Origin: Rubrivirga litoralis
GTDB lineage: Bacteria; Bacteroidota; Rhodothermia; Rhodothermales; Rubricoccaceae
Assembly (NCBI RefSeq): GCF_031846415.1
Contig: NZ_JAVRHT010000009.1
Span: 1 to 64,000, forward strand
Direction: 5' to 3'
Length of the DNA: 64,000 bases
Numbering within the stretch: position 1 is the stretch's first letter; every line of letters starts with the position of its first letter. The position numbers and the translations under genes are program-made. The notes below the pieces were generated by a model. That model saw only the letters and a program-made list of their open reading frames with translations, made no database searches and was not told the DNA's origin. Shown here piece after piece: positions 52,868 to 60,534 of this stretch.

Positions 52868-53938
52868 TCAGCGGGCGGGCGGCTCCGCGGAGTGCAATCC
52901 GATGGCACGGGGGAGAAGCCGGGCCATCCGGCGGGACGCGAGAAGGCGCGGGTCGAGTGCCGCCGCCGAGCAGAGGAGCGCCCGCAGAGCTCTGGGGTCT
53001 CGCAGGCCGTGCCTTCCCCCCTGCGCGAGCAGCGACGCCGCGGCCTCCCGACGCAGGGACTGGGCGGCCGCGGGCGGCTCGGTCTGGCGCACTCGCTGGA
53101 GCACTTCCCGGAGCAGGGGGAGCCCGACGCGAACGCCTGCAGGGTTGAGCGCGTGGTGCCCCCGGTACAGCGTGACCACGGCCGCGACCTCCTCGTCGGT
53201 GAGCGTGCGCTCCAGCCGGTCCTCTAGGAGGGGCTGCGACACGCGTAGGCTGAGCCGCAGCCCAGCCTTTCCCCGCGTCCTCACGACCGACGTCCCGTGC
53301 GTGCGGTAGTGGACGAGAGTGTCGGGGAGATTCGCAAACCGAGTCCGGTCGTGGAGCCGAGCCCACAGGTCGGTGTCCTGGGCCGTCCAGTAGCTCTCGT
53401 CGTACCCGCCGACGCCTCGGACGACGTCGGCCCGGAACACGACGCTCGGGTGGAGGAGGCTTCCGGAGAAGAGCTGCCGGGCACGAATCGTCTCGTGGTC
53501 CTCCGCGTAGCCCTTGCTGTAAAGGTACTCGCCGCCGGGACCTATCCTGTGGAACCCGCTGCCGAGGACGCCGACCTCGGGGTGGCGTTCAAGGAAGGCG
53601 ACCTGCTTTTCGAGGCGGTCCGGCATGTTCACGTCGTCGGCGTCGGCGCGGGCGACGAGCGGGGCGCGGCACGCGGCGAGCCCCCGGTTCAGCGAGGCCG
53701 CGAGCTTCCGGTTCTCCTCGTTCCGGAGCACGACGAGGCGGCCGTCCCGCGCGGCGTAGTCCGCGAGGATCGCGGCCGTCCCGTCCGTGCTCGCGTCGTC
53801 CACGACGACGATCTCGATGTCGGAGAGCGTCTGCGCGAGCACGCTGTCGAGCGCCTCAGCGAGGTACTGCTCGCCGTTGTAGACGGCCATCAGCACGCTC
53901 ACGCGGGGGACGGCCTGTTCCTCTAGGGAGCGCTCCAT
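52868..53938 (-). CDS. Family-2 glycosyltransferase
   Basis: A 356-aa GT-A enzyme. VSVLMAVYNGEQYLAEALDSV opens the fold, with IEIVVVDDASTDGT, the DxD-type ARADADDVN and acceptor-site GGYDESYWTAQDTDLWARL. There is no membrane helix; an Arg-rich C-terminal helical region may associate with the membrane. It is convergent with the asparagine-synthase-like gene (26-bp gap). Probable role: sugar transfer during surface-polysaccharide assembly. Confidence 0.9.
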   Translation of the reverse strand: MERSLEEQAVPRVSVLMAVYNGEQYLAEALDSVLAQTLSDIEIVVVDDASTDGTAAILADYAARDGRLVVLRNEENRKLAASLNRGLAACRAPLVARADADDVNMPDRLEKQVAFLERHPEVGVLGSGFHRIGPGGEYLYSKGYAEDHETIRARQLFSGSLLHPSVVFRADVVRGVGGYDESYWTAQDTDLWARLHDRTRFANLPDTLVHYRTHGTSVVRTRGKAGLRLSLRVSQPLLEDRLERTLTDEEVAAVVTLYRGHHALNPAGVRVGLPLLREVLQRVRQTEPPAAAQSLRREAAASLLAQGGRHGLRDPRALRALLCSAAALDPRLLASRRMARLLPRAIGLHSAEPPAR

Positions 53939-54278
53939 CAGGGGCGGGGTGGTGCCTCCGACCGCGCGGCCGCCCCGCCCACAGCCGTGCGGTCGGGATG
54001 GCCGCTCAAGGCGACGGAGATGGGGGGAGTAAACATGAAAGCCGAGACGGCGACGCTACACGCAGGGGCGGGGCGGTCGGGCGCGAGCCGCGTACAAAGA
54101 CGGGCCGCCCCGCCCGAGCGGAGCCTAGATCACGATCAAGAGGTCTTCTACTTTATCAGCGTTCCAACTGAGCGGGGCGGGGTGGGAGGAGTCTCCTTCC
54201 TAAACACCACGAAGCGACGGCGCAGCCAGGGGTGGCGGACCGGGCGGGGCGGGGCGCACGAGACCTCTTGCCGCTGCA
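53939..54278. other. Gene-free 340-bp gap
   Basis: Between two minus-strand polysaccharide genes. It contains several GC-motif copies and an AT-richer patch at about 54125-54165 (GATCACGATCAAG, TTCTACTTTATCAGCG), the lowest-GC stretch nearby and a plausible promoter region for the upstream-reading glycosyltransferase. No protein or RNA gene is supported. Confidence 0.4.
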
Positions 54279-55466
54279 CTAGCGAGTCAGGAGGTACATC
54301 TGCCGCCCCCCGTCGTCGAGCGACGTCACGACCACCTTCTCGCCGTCGGGGCTCGGGTTCGGGTGGAGGTCGCACCGGAACGCGCCGCTCGTGGGCCGGT
54401 GGTTCTGGAACCGCGCCACCTGCTCCTGCTCTCCGCTGCTCGCGTCGTACGCGAACACGTCGACCTCCTCCCGGTAGGGCGTGTCGAACACGAACCGATC
54501 CGTCGTCTCCGGGAAGTGGCGCATGTGGACGTTGTAGTCGACGAGGCCCGGCGCCATCCGCTCGACCCGCTGGCCGCCGGAGGGGGCGTCGCGGTAGAGG
54601 GCGAGCTCTCGGTCCGCCTCGTTCCAGAGGTAGAGCCGCTCGTCGTCGAGCCAGATCACGTGCGATGTCGCCCACGAGAGCAGGCGGAGGTCGCTCCCGT
54701 CGACGCCGCACGTGAGGCTCATGCCCATCCGCCCGTTCCACTTCCACCGGCTAAAGTCGCGCGGGCGGAACCGGAACTTGACCGTGAACCGCTGCCCGTC
54801 CGGCGACATCTTCACGTGGTTGAACCAGTAGACGTAGCGCCGGATAAAGTGCTTGAGGCGCTCTTTCGGCGACAGCAGCGGCGCGACGAGCCGGGCCGCG
54901 TCGCGGAGCGAGAGGACGAGCCGCGAGTCGCCCGTCTCCAGGTCCATGCGCCACACGCCGTCGTCGGCCGGGCGCCGCTGGTCCAGGCGGGCGCCCGCCC
55001 CGCCCGGGTAGCCGTAGCCGGGGCGGACGTGGTCGAGCCGGGCCATGTTGAGCGAGAGCGCGAACTGTCCCGTAGGGTCGACGGCGTAGACCGGGCGCGG
55101 GAGCGTCCTGTCCTGCCCGGTGTCCAAGTCGAGCGTGCGCGCGACGAAGCCGTCGCCCTCGCGGTCGTTCCAGACGAGCGTGCGGCTGCCCGGAACCCAC
55201 TGCGTCATGGCCCCCTGCTGCCAACTCCACGCGCGGCTCTCGCCGACCGGCGTCCACGCGCGGTCGCCCTCGGTGTCGACGTATCCGATCTCGATGGCAT
55301 CGTTGGGCGTCGGCTGCCGCCCGGCGAAGCCGACCTGATGGCCCGCCACGAGCCGGCTGTCGGCGTCGAAGACGGGGATGTCGTAGTAGGCGTGCGCGTG
55401 GAACCGCCCCGCCCGGGTCCCCTCCGTCAGCTGCGTGCCGGCCCATCCGTTGAACGTTTCCATCAT
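54279..55466 (-). CDS. Beta-propeller (PD40/WD40-like) protein of polysaccharide cluster
   Basis: A 395-aa protein with recurring blade motifs: SRTLVWNDREGDGFVARTLDL, TGQFALSLNMARLD, KMSPDGQRFTVKFRFRP, DDERLYLWNEADRELALY and HPNPSPDGEKVVVTSLD. It resembles TolB/oligogalacturonate-lyase-like propellers. No clear signal peptide. IRRYVYWFNHVKMSPDGQ in the centre is conserved-looking. I do not recognise a characterised enzyme. Position among glycosyl- and sulfotransferases suggests a role in handling the polymer or its precursor. Confidence 0.65.
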   Translation of the reverse strand: MMETFNGWAGTQLTEGTRAGRFHAHAYYDIPVFDADSRLVAGHQVGFAGRQPTPNDAIEIGYVDTEGDRAWTPVGESRAWSWQQGAMTQWVPGSRTLVWNDREGDGFVARTLDLDTGQDRTLPRPVYAVDPTGQFALSLNMARLDHVRPGYGYPGGAGARLDQRRPADDGVWRMDLETGDSRLVLSLRDAARLVAPLLSPKERLKHFIRRYVYWFNHVKMSPDGQRFTVKFRFRPRDFSRWKWNGRMGMSLTCGVDGSDLRLLSWATSHVIWLDDERLYLWNEADRELALYRDAPSGGQRVERMAPGLVDYNVHMRHFPETTDRFVFDTPYREEVDVFAYDASSGEQEQVARFQNHRPTSGAFRCDLHPNPSPDGEKVVVTSLDDGGRQMYLLTR

Positions 55467-55499
55467 GGTGCGACTCGGTTGCTCATGGAGTGGGGTCCC

Positions 55500-55516
55500 C
55501 CTCGCCGGAGGCGAGG
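55500..55516. terminator. Compact 7-bp hairpin
   Basis: CCTCGCC-GGA-GGCGAGG is a perfect stem with a 3-nt loop, in the 102-bp spacer between the glycosyltransferase and the propeller gene (both minus). No U-run. It may attenuate or process the cluster mRNA. Confidence 0.35.
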
Positions 55517-55568
55517 AGGTCTGGCGGGGGCGGGGCGGTCGGTGCGGATCGGATGCCCGGCGGCGATG

Positions 55569-56564
55569 CTAGGCCACCCTCCGCTTGACGGCGCCGGCCG
55601 CCCGGCGCGCGAAGGCGGCGCCGCGGTCGGCGGCGACGGCGGCTCGGAGCGCGTTCGTGCGCACGCGCCACGGGACACGGTCGGCGAGCGTGGGGTGGCG
55701 GACCGGAACGTCGCCCAGCCCGATCCGCCCGCCCCAGCGGTCGAGGCGGTCCAGGAGGAGCCGTCCGTAGGCGCTCCCCGCCGAGCTCGCGCCGGGCGTG
55801 TCGAGCCGGCGCTGGTGGCGCTCGGCGAGCGCCTCGGTCCACTTAAAGTGGTGGACGCGGAACGGGATGGCGAACCGGACGGCCGAGTTCGTGATCCCCG
55901 GCATCCGGCCGAGCGACGTCCCCAGGAGGAACGAGACGGGGACGGCGCCTTCCCCCTTGAGCGGCGCGTGGCCGCCGCGGCTGGGGAGCACGTCGCCCCG
56001 GCAGAGCATGACGTTGACGGTCCCGAACTTGTAGTTGTCGCCGTCCCCCTCGTGCTGCCGGATGGTGCAGATCACGTCGGCCTCGGCGGGGAACTGGTCC
56101 CACAGCGACGGCGCCGGCTCGATCTCGGCGAGCGCCCCGCCCGGAGCGAGCCGGTCGATAAACACGCCCTGGACGCAGTTCGCGCCCCGCCGCTCGCAGT
56201 AGTCGAGCACCTCGCCGAGCGGGGCGGGAAACTCGCAGAACTCGTCGACGTCGGCGCTCACGACCCAGTCCTCGGGCGACGCCACGCGCCGCTGGACCTC
56301 GCGCCGCTTGTCCCACATCGCGTCGCTCGTGTACGGCTCGATCCAGTCCTCGCCGCCGTCGACGCCGTGCTCGGCGAGGATCACCCGGGCCTCGGCCAAG
56401 CCGGGCGCGTCGGCCGTCAGCGCGTTGAGGACGAGGTGCATCCGCTCCGGCGCGACGCCGAGGTCGAGGTAGTGGCGGAGAAAGTGCGGGAGGAGCGGGA
56501 GGTCGCTCTCCACCCCGACGCACGAGATCAGCAGGGTTCGGGAGGCGGCGTCGGAGTGGGTCAC
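55569..56564 (-). CDS. Glycosyltransferase, GT2-like (Glyco_tranf_2_4 type)
   Basis: About 331 aa from GTG 56564 (frame open to 56636). RTLLISCVGVESDLPLLPHFLRHYLDLGV is the N-terminal strand-helix of this family. DWVVSADVDEFCEF carries the DxD-like metal site, and YKFGTVNVMLCRGDVLPSRGGH plus FRVHHFKWTEAL complete the pattern. Similar proteins act in capsule or teichoic-like polymer assembly. Sugar specificity unknown. Same strand as, and 61 bp downstream of, the GT32 gene. Confidence 0.78.
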   Translation of the reverse strand: MTHSDAASRTLLISCVGVESDLPLLPHFLRHYLDLGVAPERMHLVLNALTADAPGLAEARVILAEHGVDGGEDWIEPYTSDAMWDKRREVQRRVASPEDWVVSADVDEFCEFPAPLGEVLDYCERRGANCVQGVFIDRLAPGGALAEIEPAPSLWDQFPAEADVICTIRQHEGDGDNYKFGTVNVMLCRGDVLPSRGGHAPLKGEGAVPVSFLLGTSLGRMPGITNSAVRFAIPFRVHHFKWTEALAERHQRRLDTPGASSAGSAYGRLLLDRLDRWGGRIGLGDVPVRHPTLADRVPWRVRTNALRAAVAADRGAAFARRAAGAVKRRVA

Positions 56565-56678
56565 GGAGTCGGGCGGGCGCCGCAGGTCGCGCGGCGCCTG
56601 CGGGGTAAGGAGTTGTCCTACACGCCCTGGCCCCACCCGATCCGCATGCGTCCCGCGCCGCCGATTCTTAACACGGGC

Positions 56679-57617
56679 TCACCCGGCCGCTGCCGCCGCC
56701 CCGCCCCCGTTGGAGGCCGTCTCTCCCGCCCGGTCGATGACCGTGGGCGGGGCGGTCAGCCCCCACCCCGCCAACACGTCGGCCACCCCGCCCGGCGTGT
56801 AGCCCTTCTTAAAGCTCATCTTTACCATTGGTAGGCGCGCCGCCTCGGCCGGCGTGGGAAGGTCGGACGCGTCGAGGTGGCCGTCGAGGGCGCGCTGGAG
56901 TACGTGGGGGCCGCGCGCGCTCAGGCGCGGCACGCCGGCCCAGGCGGCGGCGGCGCGGGGGTCTTCGCGGAGCAGCCACTCGAACGTGTAGTGCATCCAG
57001 AGGTAGGCGGCCGGCTTGAGCGGGGCGGTGATGTAGGGCTCGCACCAGCGGCGCCACGCCTCGAACACCGGGTCCGCCGGCTGCGACGCCAGAAACCAGC
57101 TCGCGAGGTGGCGGGCCGGCTGCGGCCGTGCGAACGCGAACCGCCCGCTCGCCGCGGCCCGGTCGACCCAGTCGTCGAGCGGCCGCAGGCAGATGGCCGT
57201 CGCGTCGGCCCACGCCCCACCGTAGCGGCTCAGCAGGCGCAGCCGGACGACCTCGGACTTGGCCGTGCGCGTCACGTGCCGGGGCAATCGGGGCATCTCG
57301 ATCCAGTCCCCCACGGTGTCCGCGTCGAGCACGGTCACGTCCCAGCCGGGGTTCACCTCGCGCCAGCTGTCGAGGGCCGCGCGGACGAGGGGCGGGGCGG
57401 CGGCCTCGCCCTGGTCCCACATCGTCCACAGGCGGCGGGGCACGACCGGCCCAGGGTCGGGGCGGGCGACGAGCGCGTCCCAGTCGGCGACGAAGGTGTC
57501 GAGGCCGAGCCGCGCGCGGACGGCCTTGTCCCGCTCCATCTGCCGGGGCACGAAGCGGCGGTGGCGGACCCGGTTCCACAGGGACCGGCGGGGACCGAGC
57601 GGCGTCTCAGCGGCCAT
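56679..57617 (-). CDS. Capsular polysaccharide synthesis (GT32-type) glycosyltransferase
   Basis: A 312-aa protein from ATG 57617, which overlaps the sulfotransferase end by 11 bp. PRRLWTMWDQGEAAAPPLVRAALDSW opens a Gly_transf_sug/Caps_synth domain. SEVVRLRLLSRYGGAWADATAICLRPLDDWV contains the metal-binding region (family YGGxYxD; here YGGAWAD). The C-terminus is Gly/Ala-rich. It is predicted to add a sugar during capsule synthesis and is translationally coupled to the sulfotransferase. Confidence 0.83.
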   Translation of the reverse strand: MAAETPLGPRRSLWNRVRHRRFVPRQMERDKAVRARLGLDTFVADWDALVARPDPGPVVPRRLWTMWDQGEAAAPPLVRAALDSWREVNPGWDVTVLDADTVGDWIEMPRLPRHVTRTAKSEVVRLRLLSRYGGAWADATAICLRPLDDWVDRAAASGRFAFARPQPARHLASWFLASQPADPVFEAWRRWCEPYITAPLKPAAYLWMHYTFEWLLREDPRAAAAWAGVPRLSARGPHVLQRALDGHLDASDLPTPAEAARLPMVKMSFKKGYTPGGVADVLAGWGLTAPPTVIDRAGETASNGGGAAAAAG

Positions 57618-58656
57618 CGGGCGGGGCGGTCGTGGGCGGGGCGGCGGCCGCCGAGGCACCGGGCGGGGCGGGCGGGGACGGGTCGTCCGACGCGTCGTAG
57701 TCCACCAGGAACGAGAAGCGGCGCGTGAGGGCGCGGACGCGCTCCAGCTGGGCGTCGGTCCACGTCACGGAGCGCCGGCTCTTGTTGGGGCTGTCGTGGA
57801 CGATGGAGGCGGCGGCGGCGAGGTACTCGGGCTCAGGGTCGAGGTCGAGGAACTGGCACAGCCGGCGGATTTCGACCTCGGGCTCCCGCGTAAACTGCTC
57901 GTACACGACGTGCAGCCAGTCGTCCGGGGAGATCGCGGCCTCCATCTGCGCGACGCCCCCGCACAGCTCCTCGTAGTCGTCGATCATGGCGTCAAGGGCA
58001 GACGCCGCGATGTCGCCGCGGGCCTGCGCCGCCTTGAGCTCCGCTTTGAAGGCGGCGGAGCTTTCAGAGGCGATCCGCAGCCGGTCGTAGGTCCGCCCCT
58101 TGCGGAGCGACATGGTCGCGATGTTGTCGAGCGGGTGGCGCGTCACGAGCACCCACCGGCAGCGCGCGCGGAGGCGCCGCCGGACGGCGTCGAGCAGGTC
58201 GGGCTCCTGTTGGACCCACCGGACGGCCCAGTCTCCCTTTTTGTCGCCGACGACCGTGGGCCGCCCCGCCCCGCCCCCGTCCTGGCCGGGGACGACGTAG
58301 GAGAAGCCGTTCCAGTAGCGGCCGTTCCGGCTGAACGCGGCCGAGTTCTCCAGGACGAGCGCGTAGAGCATCCGCTCGGAGAGCCCCGCCCGGAGCAGGC
58401 CCATCGCGTCCAACTCGTGCGAGACGACGGCCCGCGGGTGCGCGTCGAGGACGGACCCGATGAGCGAGTGCCCCGAGCGCGGGAAGCCGACGAACTGCAC
58501 GAACTCCTGCACGTCGGCGAGGGCTCGGCGCTCGCGGACCGCCCCGACGGCGCCCTGGAAGGCCAGCCGCCGCATCGGCACGTCGTGGTGGATCCTGGAC
58601 TGGTCGCCCTGAAAGAGGGGGACGCTGTGGGTCTGGGTGAGGAGGCGTTTCAGCAC
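57607..58656 (-). CDS. PAPS-dependent sulfotransferase
   Basis: A 349-aa cytoplasmic enzyme that moves sulfate from PAPS to a hydroxyl. The 5'-phosphosulfate loop is FVGFPRSGHSLIGSVLDAHP (about 55-74). The 3'-phosphate-binding strand and helix are VLVTRHPLDNIATMS (about 168-182). FLDLDPEPEYLAAAASIV fits the C-terminal region. The last 30 residues are a Pro/Ala tail encoded by GC-motif DNA. The same region provides PAPS synthesis (cysD, cysNC) and PAP removal (cysQ), so a sulfated polymer is the likely product. Confidence 0.9.
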   Translation of the reverse strand: MLKRLLTQTHSVPLFQGDQSRIHHDVPMRRLAFQGAVGAVRERRALADVQEFVQFVGFPRSGHSLIGSVLDAHPRAVVSHELDAMGLLRAGLSERMLYALVLENSAAFSRNGRYWNGFSYVVPGQDGGGAGRPTVVGDKKGDWAVRWVQQEPDLLDAVRRRLRARCRWVLVTRHPLDNIATMSLRKGRTYDRLRIASESSAAFKAELKAAQARGDIAASALDAMIDDYEELCGGVAQMEAAISPDDWLHVVYEQFTREPEVEIRRLCQFLDLDPEPEYLAAAASIVHDSPNKSRRSVTWTDAQLERVRALTRRFSFLVDYDASDDPSPPAPPGASAAAAPPTTAPPDGR

Positions 58657-58953
58657 GGGGCAGAAGTTCAGCGGGCGGGGCGGACCAGACCCGAACGGCG
58701 GGAGCGCGTTCCGGGGTCAATTTCGTCGCCCGCGTGAGGGCGGGGCGGTCGGGACTTCGGAGGCGGCCGAGCGTTCGCCCGCGCGACGGCGCCCGCCCCG
58801 CCGTCGACGCGGCAACCTCGAGAGAGCGGGCTGTCTCGAAGCTAACGCGCGCCGGGCGGAGGCTGGTCCACCGTCCGCGACGGGCGGGGCGGTGGCACAC
58901 CCGCGCAACCCGCCTGGACGCCCGACGTTGACGCGCCTCACCCCGCCTGCGCC
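58657..58953. other. Divergent 297-bp gap without a gene
   Basis: Lies between the sulfotransferase gene (minus) and the DCC-family gene (plus). It contains GC-motif copies near 58737 and 58882 and no coding signal. Promoters for both directions are expected; none was identified. Confidence 0.35.
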
Positions 58954-59436
58954 TTGACCGCTCGCCCTGCCCCGCCCACCGCCACCGGCGGCGCCCCCCG
59001 CCCCGCCCCGCCCGACCCGGTCCAGGCGCGGATCGACGCGGGCGGGGCGGTCGTGCTGTTCGACGGCGTGTGCTCGCTGTGTAACGGGGCCGTCGACTTC
59101 ATCATCCGCCACGACCCAGCGGGCCGCTTCGCGTTCGCCTCGCTCCAGTCCGACGAGGCGCGGGCGTACCTGGAGACGCACGGACGCGACGCCGACGCCC
59201 TGCTCGACACCGTCGTCCTGGCCGACCGCGACGGGATCCACGAGCGGTCGACGGCCGCGCTCCGCGTGCTCCGCGGGCTGGGCGCCCCGTGGGTTGCCTT
59301 GTACGCGCTCGCCGCCGTGCCCCGCCCCGCCCGCGACGCCGTGTACCGCTACGTGGCGGCCAACCGCTATCGGTGGTTTGGGACGCGCGAGACGTGCCGG
59401 CTGCCGAGCCCCGAGGAGCGGGCGCGGTTCGTGTAG
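58954..59436 (+). CDS. DCC-family thiol-disulfide oxidoreductase-like protein (DUF393)
   Basis: A 160-aa protein from TTG 58954. The DCC motif is VVLFDGVCSLCNGAVDFII (CxxC at about 40-43), followed by RFAFASLQSDEAR and DTVVLADRDGIHERSTAALRVLRGLG, all typical. The first 28 residues are Pro/Ala translation of GC-motif DNA, so the true start could be later, although no standard start codon lies closer to the domain. Function unknown; a thioredoxin-like redox role is presumed. It interrupts the minus-strand polysaccharide block. Confidence 0.85.
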   Translation: MTARPAPPTATGGAPRPAPPDPVQARIDAGGAVVLFDGVCSLCNGAVDFIIRHDPAGRFAFASLQSDEARAYLETHGRDADALLDTVVLADRDGIHERSTAALRVLRGLGAPWVALYALAAVPRPARDAVYRYVAANRYRWFGTRETCRLPSPEERARFV

Positions 59437-59513
59437 GGGCGGGGTGGGGTGCCCCTCCGAGGGCCGCCCCGCCCCCACGCACACGAGCGCGGGGCGGGGT
59501 GGCGGATCGGCAG

Positions 59514-60512
59514 CTACGGCACGTACCCGACGAAGGGCGCTGCCTCGCGCAGGCGGCGGAGCCAAGCGGCAAAGTGGGCGAGCCCGTCGTCGATCCCCGT
59601 CTGCGGGTCGTATCCCAGAAGCCGCCGCGCGCGCTCCAGGTCGGCCCAGGTCTGGGGCACGTCGCCGGGCTGCTCGGGGTGGCGCTCGACGCGCGCCTCG
59701 ACGCCCAGCGCCCGCTCCAGCGCCTCGACCAGCTCGGAGAGGCGGACCGTCCGGTTGTTGCCCAGGTTGATCACTTCGTAGGGCGAACCGTCGTAGGCCA
59801 TCGTCCGGACGACGCCCTCGACGATGTCGGCGACGTAGGTGTAGTCGCGCCGCGTCGAGCCGTCGCCGAAGAGCGGGATCGGCTCGCCGTCGAGCATCCG
59901 CCGGGCGAACTTGTGGATGGCGAGGTCAGGCCGCTGACGCGGGCCGTAGACGGTAAAAAAGCGGAGGACGACGACGCGCATCCCGTAGAGGTGCGCGTAG
60001 ACGTGGCCCAAGAGCTCGGCCGCCACCTTGGTCGCCGCGTACGGGCTGATCGGGCGGAGCACGGCGTCGTCCTCGCCCCACGGCACGTCCGGGCTCACAC
60101 CGTAGACGCTCGACGACGACGCGAGCACGACCTGCGGGACGCCCCGCTCGCGGGCAAAGTCGAGGACGGCCTGCGTGCCGCCCACGTTGACCGATTGGTA
60201 CGCCGCCGGGTCCTCGATCGACGGCCGCACGCCGGCCTTCGCCGCGAGGTGGACGACGACGTCCACCGGCCCCTCCCCCACCCCGCCCCGTAAGGCGTCG
60301 AGGTCCCGGATGTCGGCTTCGACCAGGCGGTACCGCTCGCTTTTGAGGTGGCCCGCGATGTTCGCCCGCTTGACGGCGGGGTCGTAAAACGGGTCGAAGT
60401 TGTCGACGGCCACGACCGACCAGCCGTCGGCGAGCAGCCGGTCGACGAGGTGGCTGCCGATAAAGCCGGCGCCGCCGGTGACGAGGGCGGTCCGTTGGTC
60501 TGCCGTGTTCAT
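59514..60512 (-). CDS. NAD-dependent sugar epimerase, UDP-glucuronate 4-epimerase-like
   Basis: A 332-aa extended SDR enzyme. NAD loop TGGAGFIGSHLVD, VVDNFDPFYDPAVKRANI, catalytic Ser in LASSSSVYG and Tyr/Lys in YAATK, then FFTVYGPRQRPDLAIHKFARRM. The DPFYD and PRQRPDLA segments are characteristic of UDP-glucuronate 4-epimerases (making UDP-galacturonate) rather than GalE. It supplies an acidic sugar nucleotide for the polymer. It lies 22 bp downstream of cysNC on the same strand. Confidence 0.88.
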   Translation of the reverse strand: MNTADQRTALVTGGAGFIGSHLVDRLLADGWSVVAVDNFDPFYDPAVKRANIAGHLKSERYRLVEADIRDLDALRGGVGEGPVDVVVHLAAKAGVRPSIEDPAAYQSVNVGGTQAVLDFARERGVPQVVLASSSSVYGVSPDVPWGEDDAVLRPISPYAATKVAAELLGHVYAHLYGMRVVVLRFFTVYGPRQRPDLAIHKFARRMLDGEPIPLFGDGSTRRDYTYVADIVEGVVRTMAYDGSPYEVINLGNNRTVRLSELVEALERALGVEARVERHPEQPGDVPQTWADLERARRLLGYDPQTGIDDGLAHFAAWLRRLREAAPFVGYVP

Positions 60513-60534
60513 GGGGGCGGGGTGGGGCAGCGTC

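Noticed and set aside
53987..54715. Possible small gene in the gap upstream of the propeller gene terminus
   Set aside because: The frame is mostly antisense to the propeller gene, and the gap portion has no start context or recognisable protein features.
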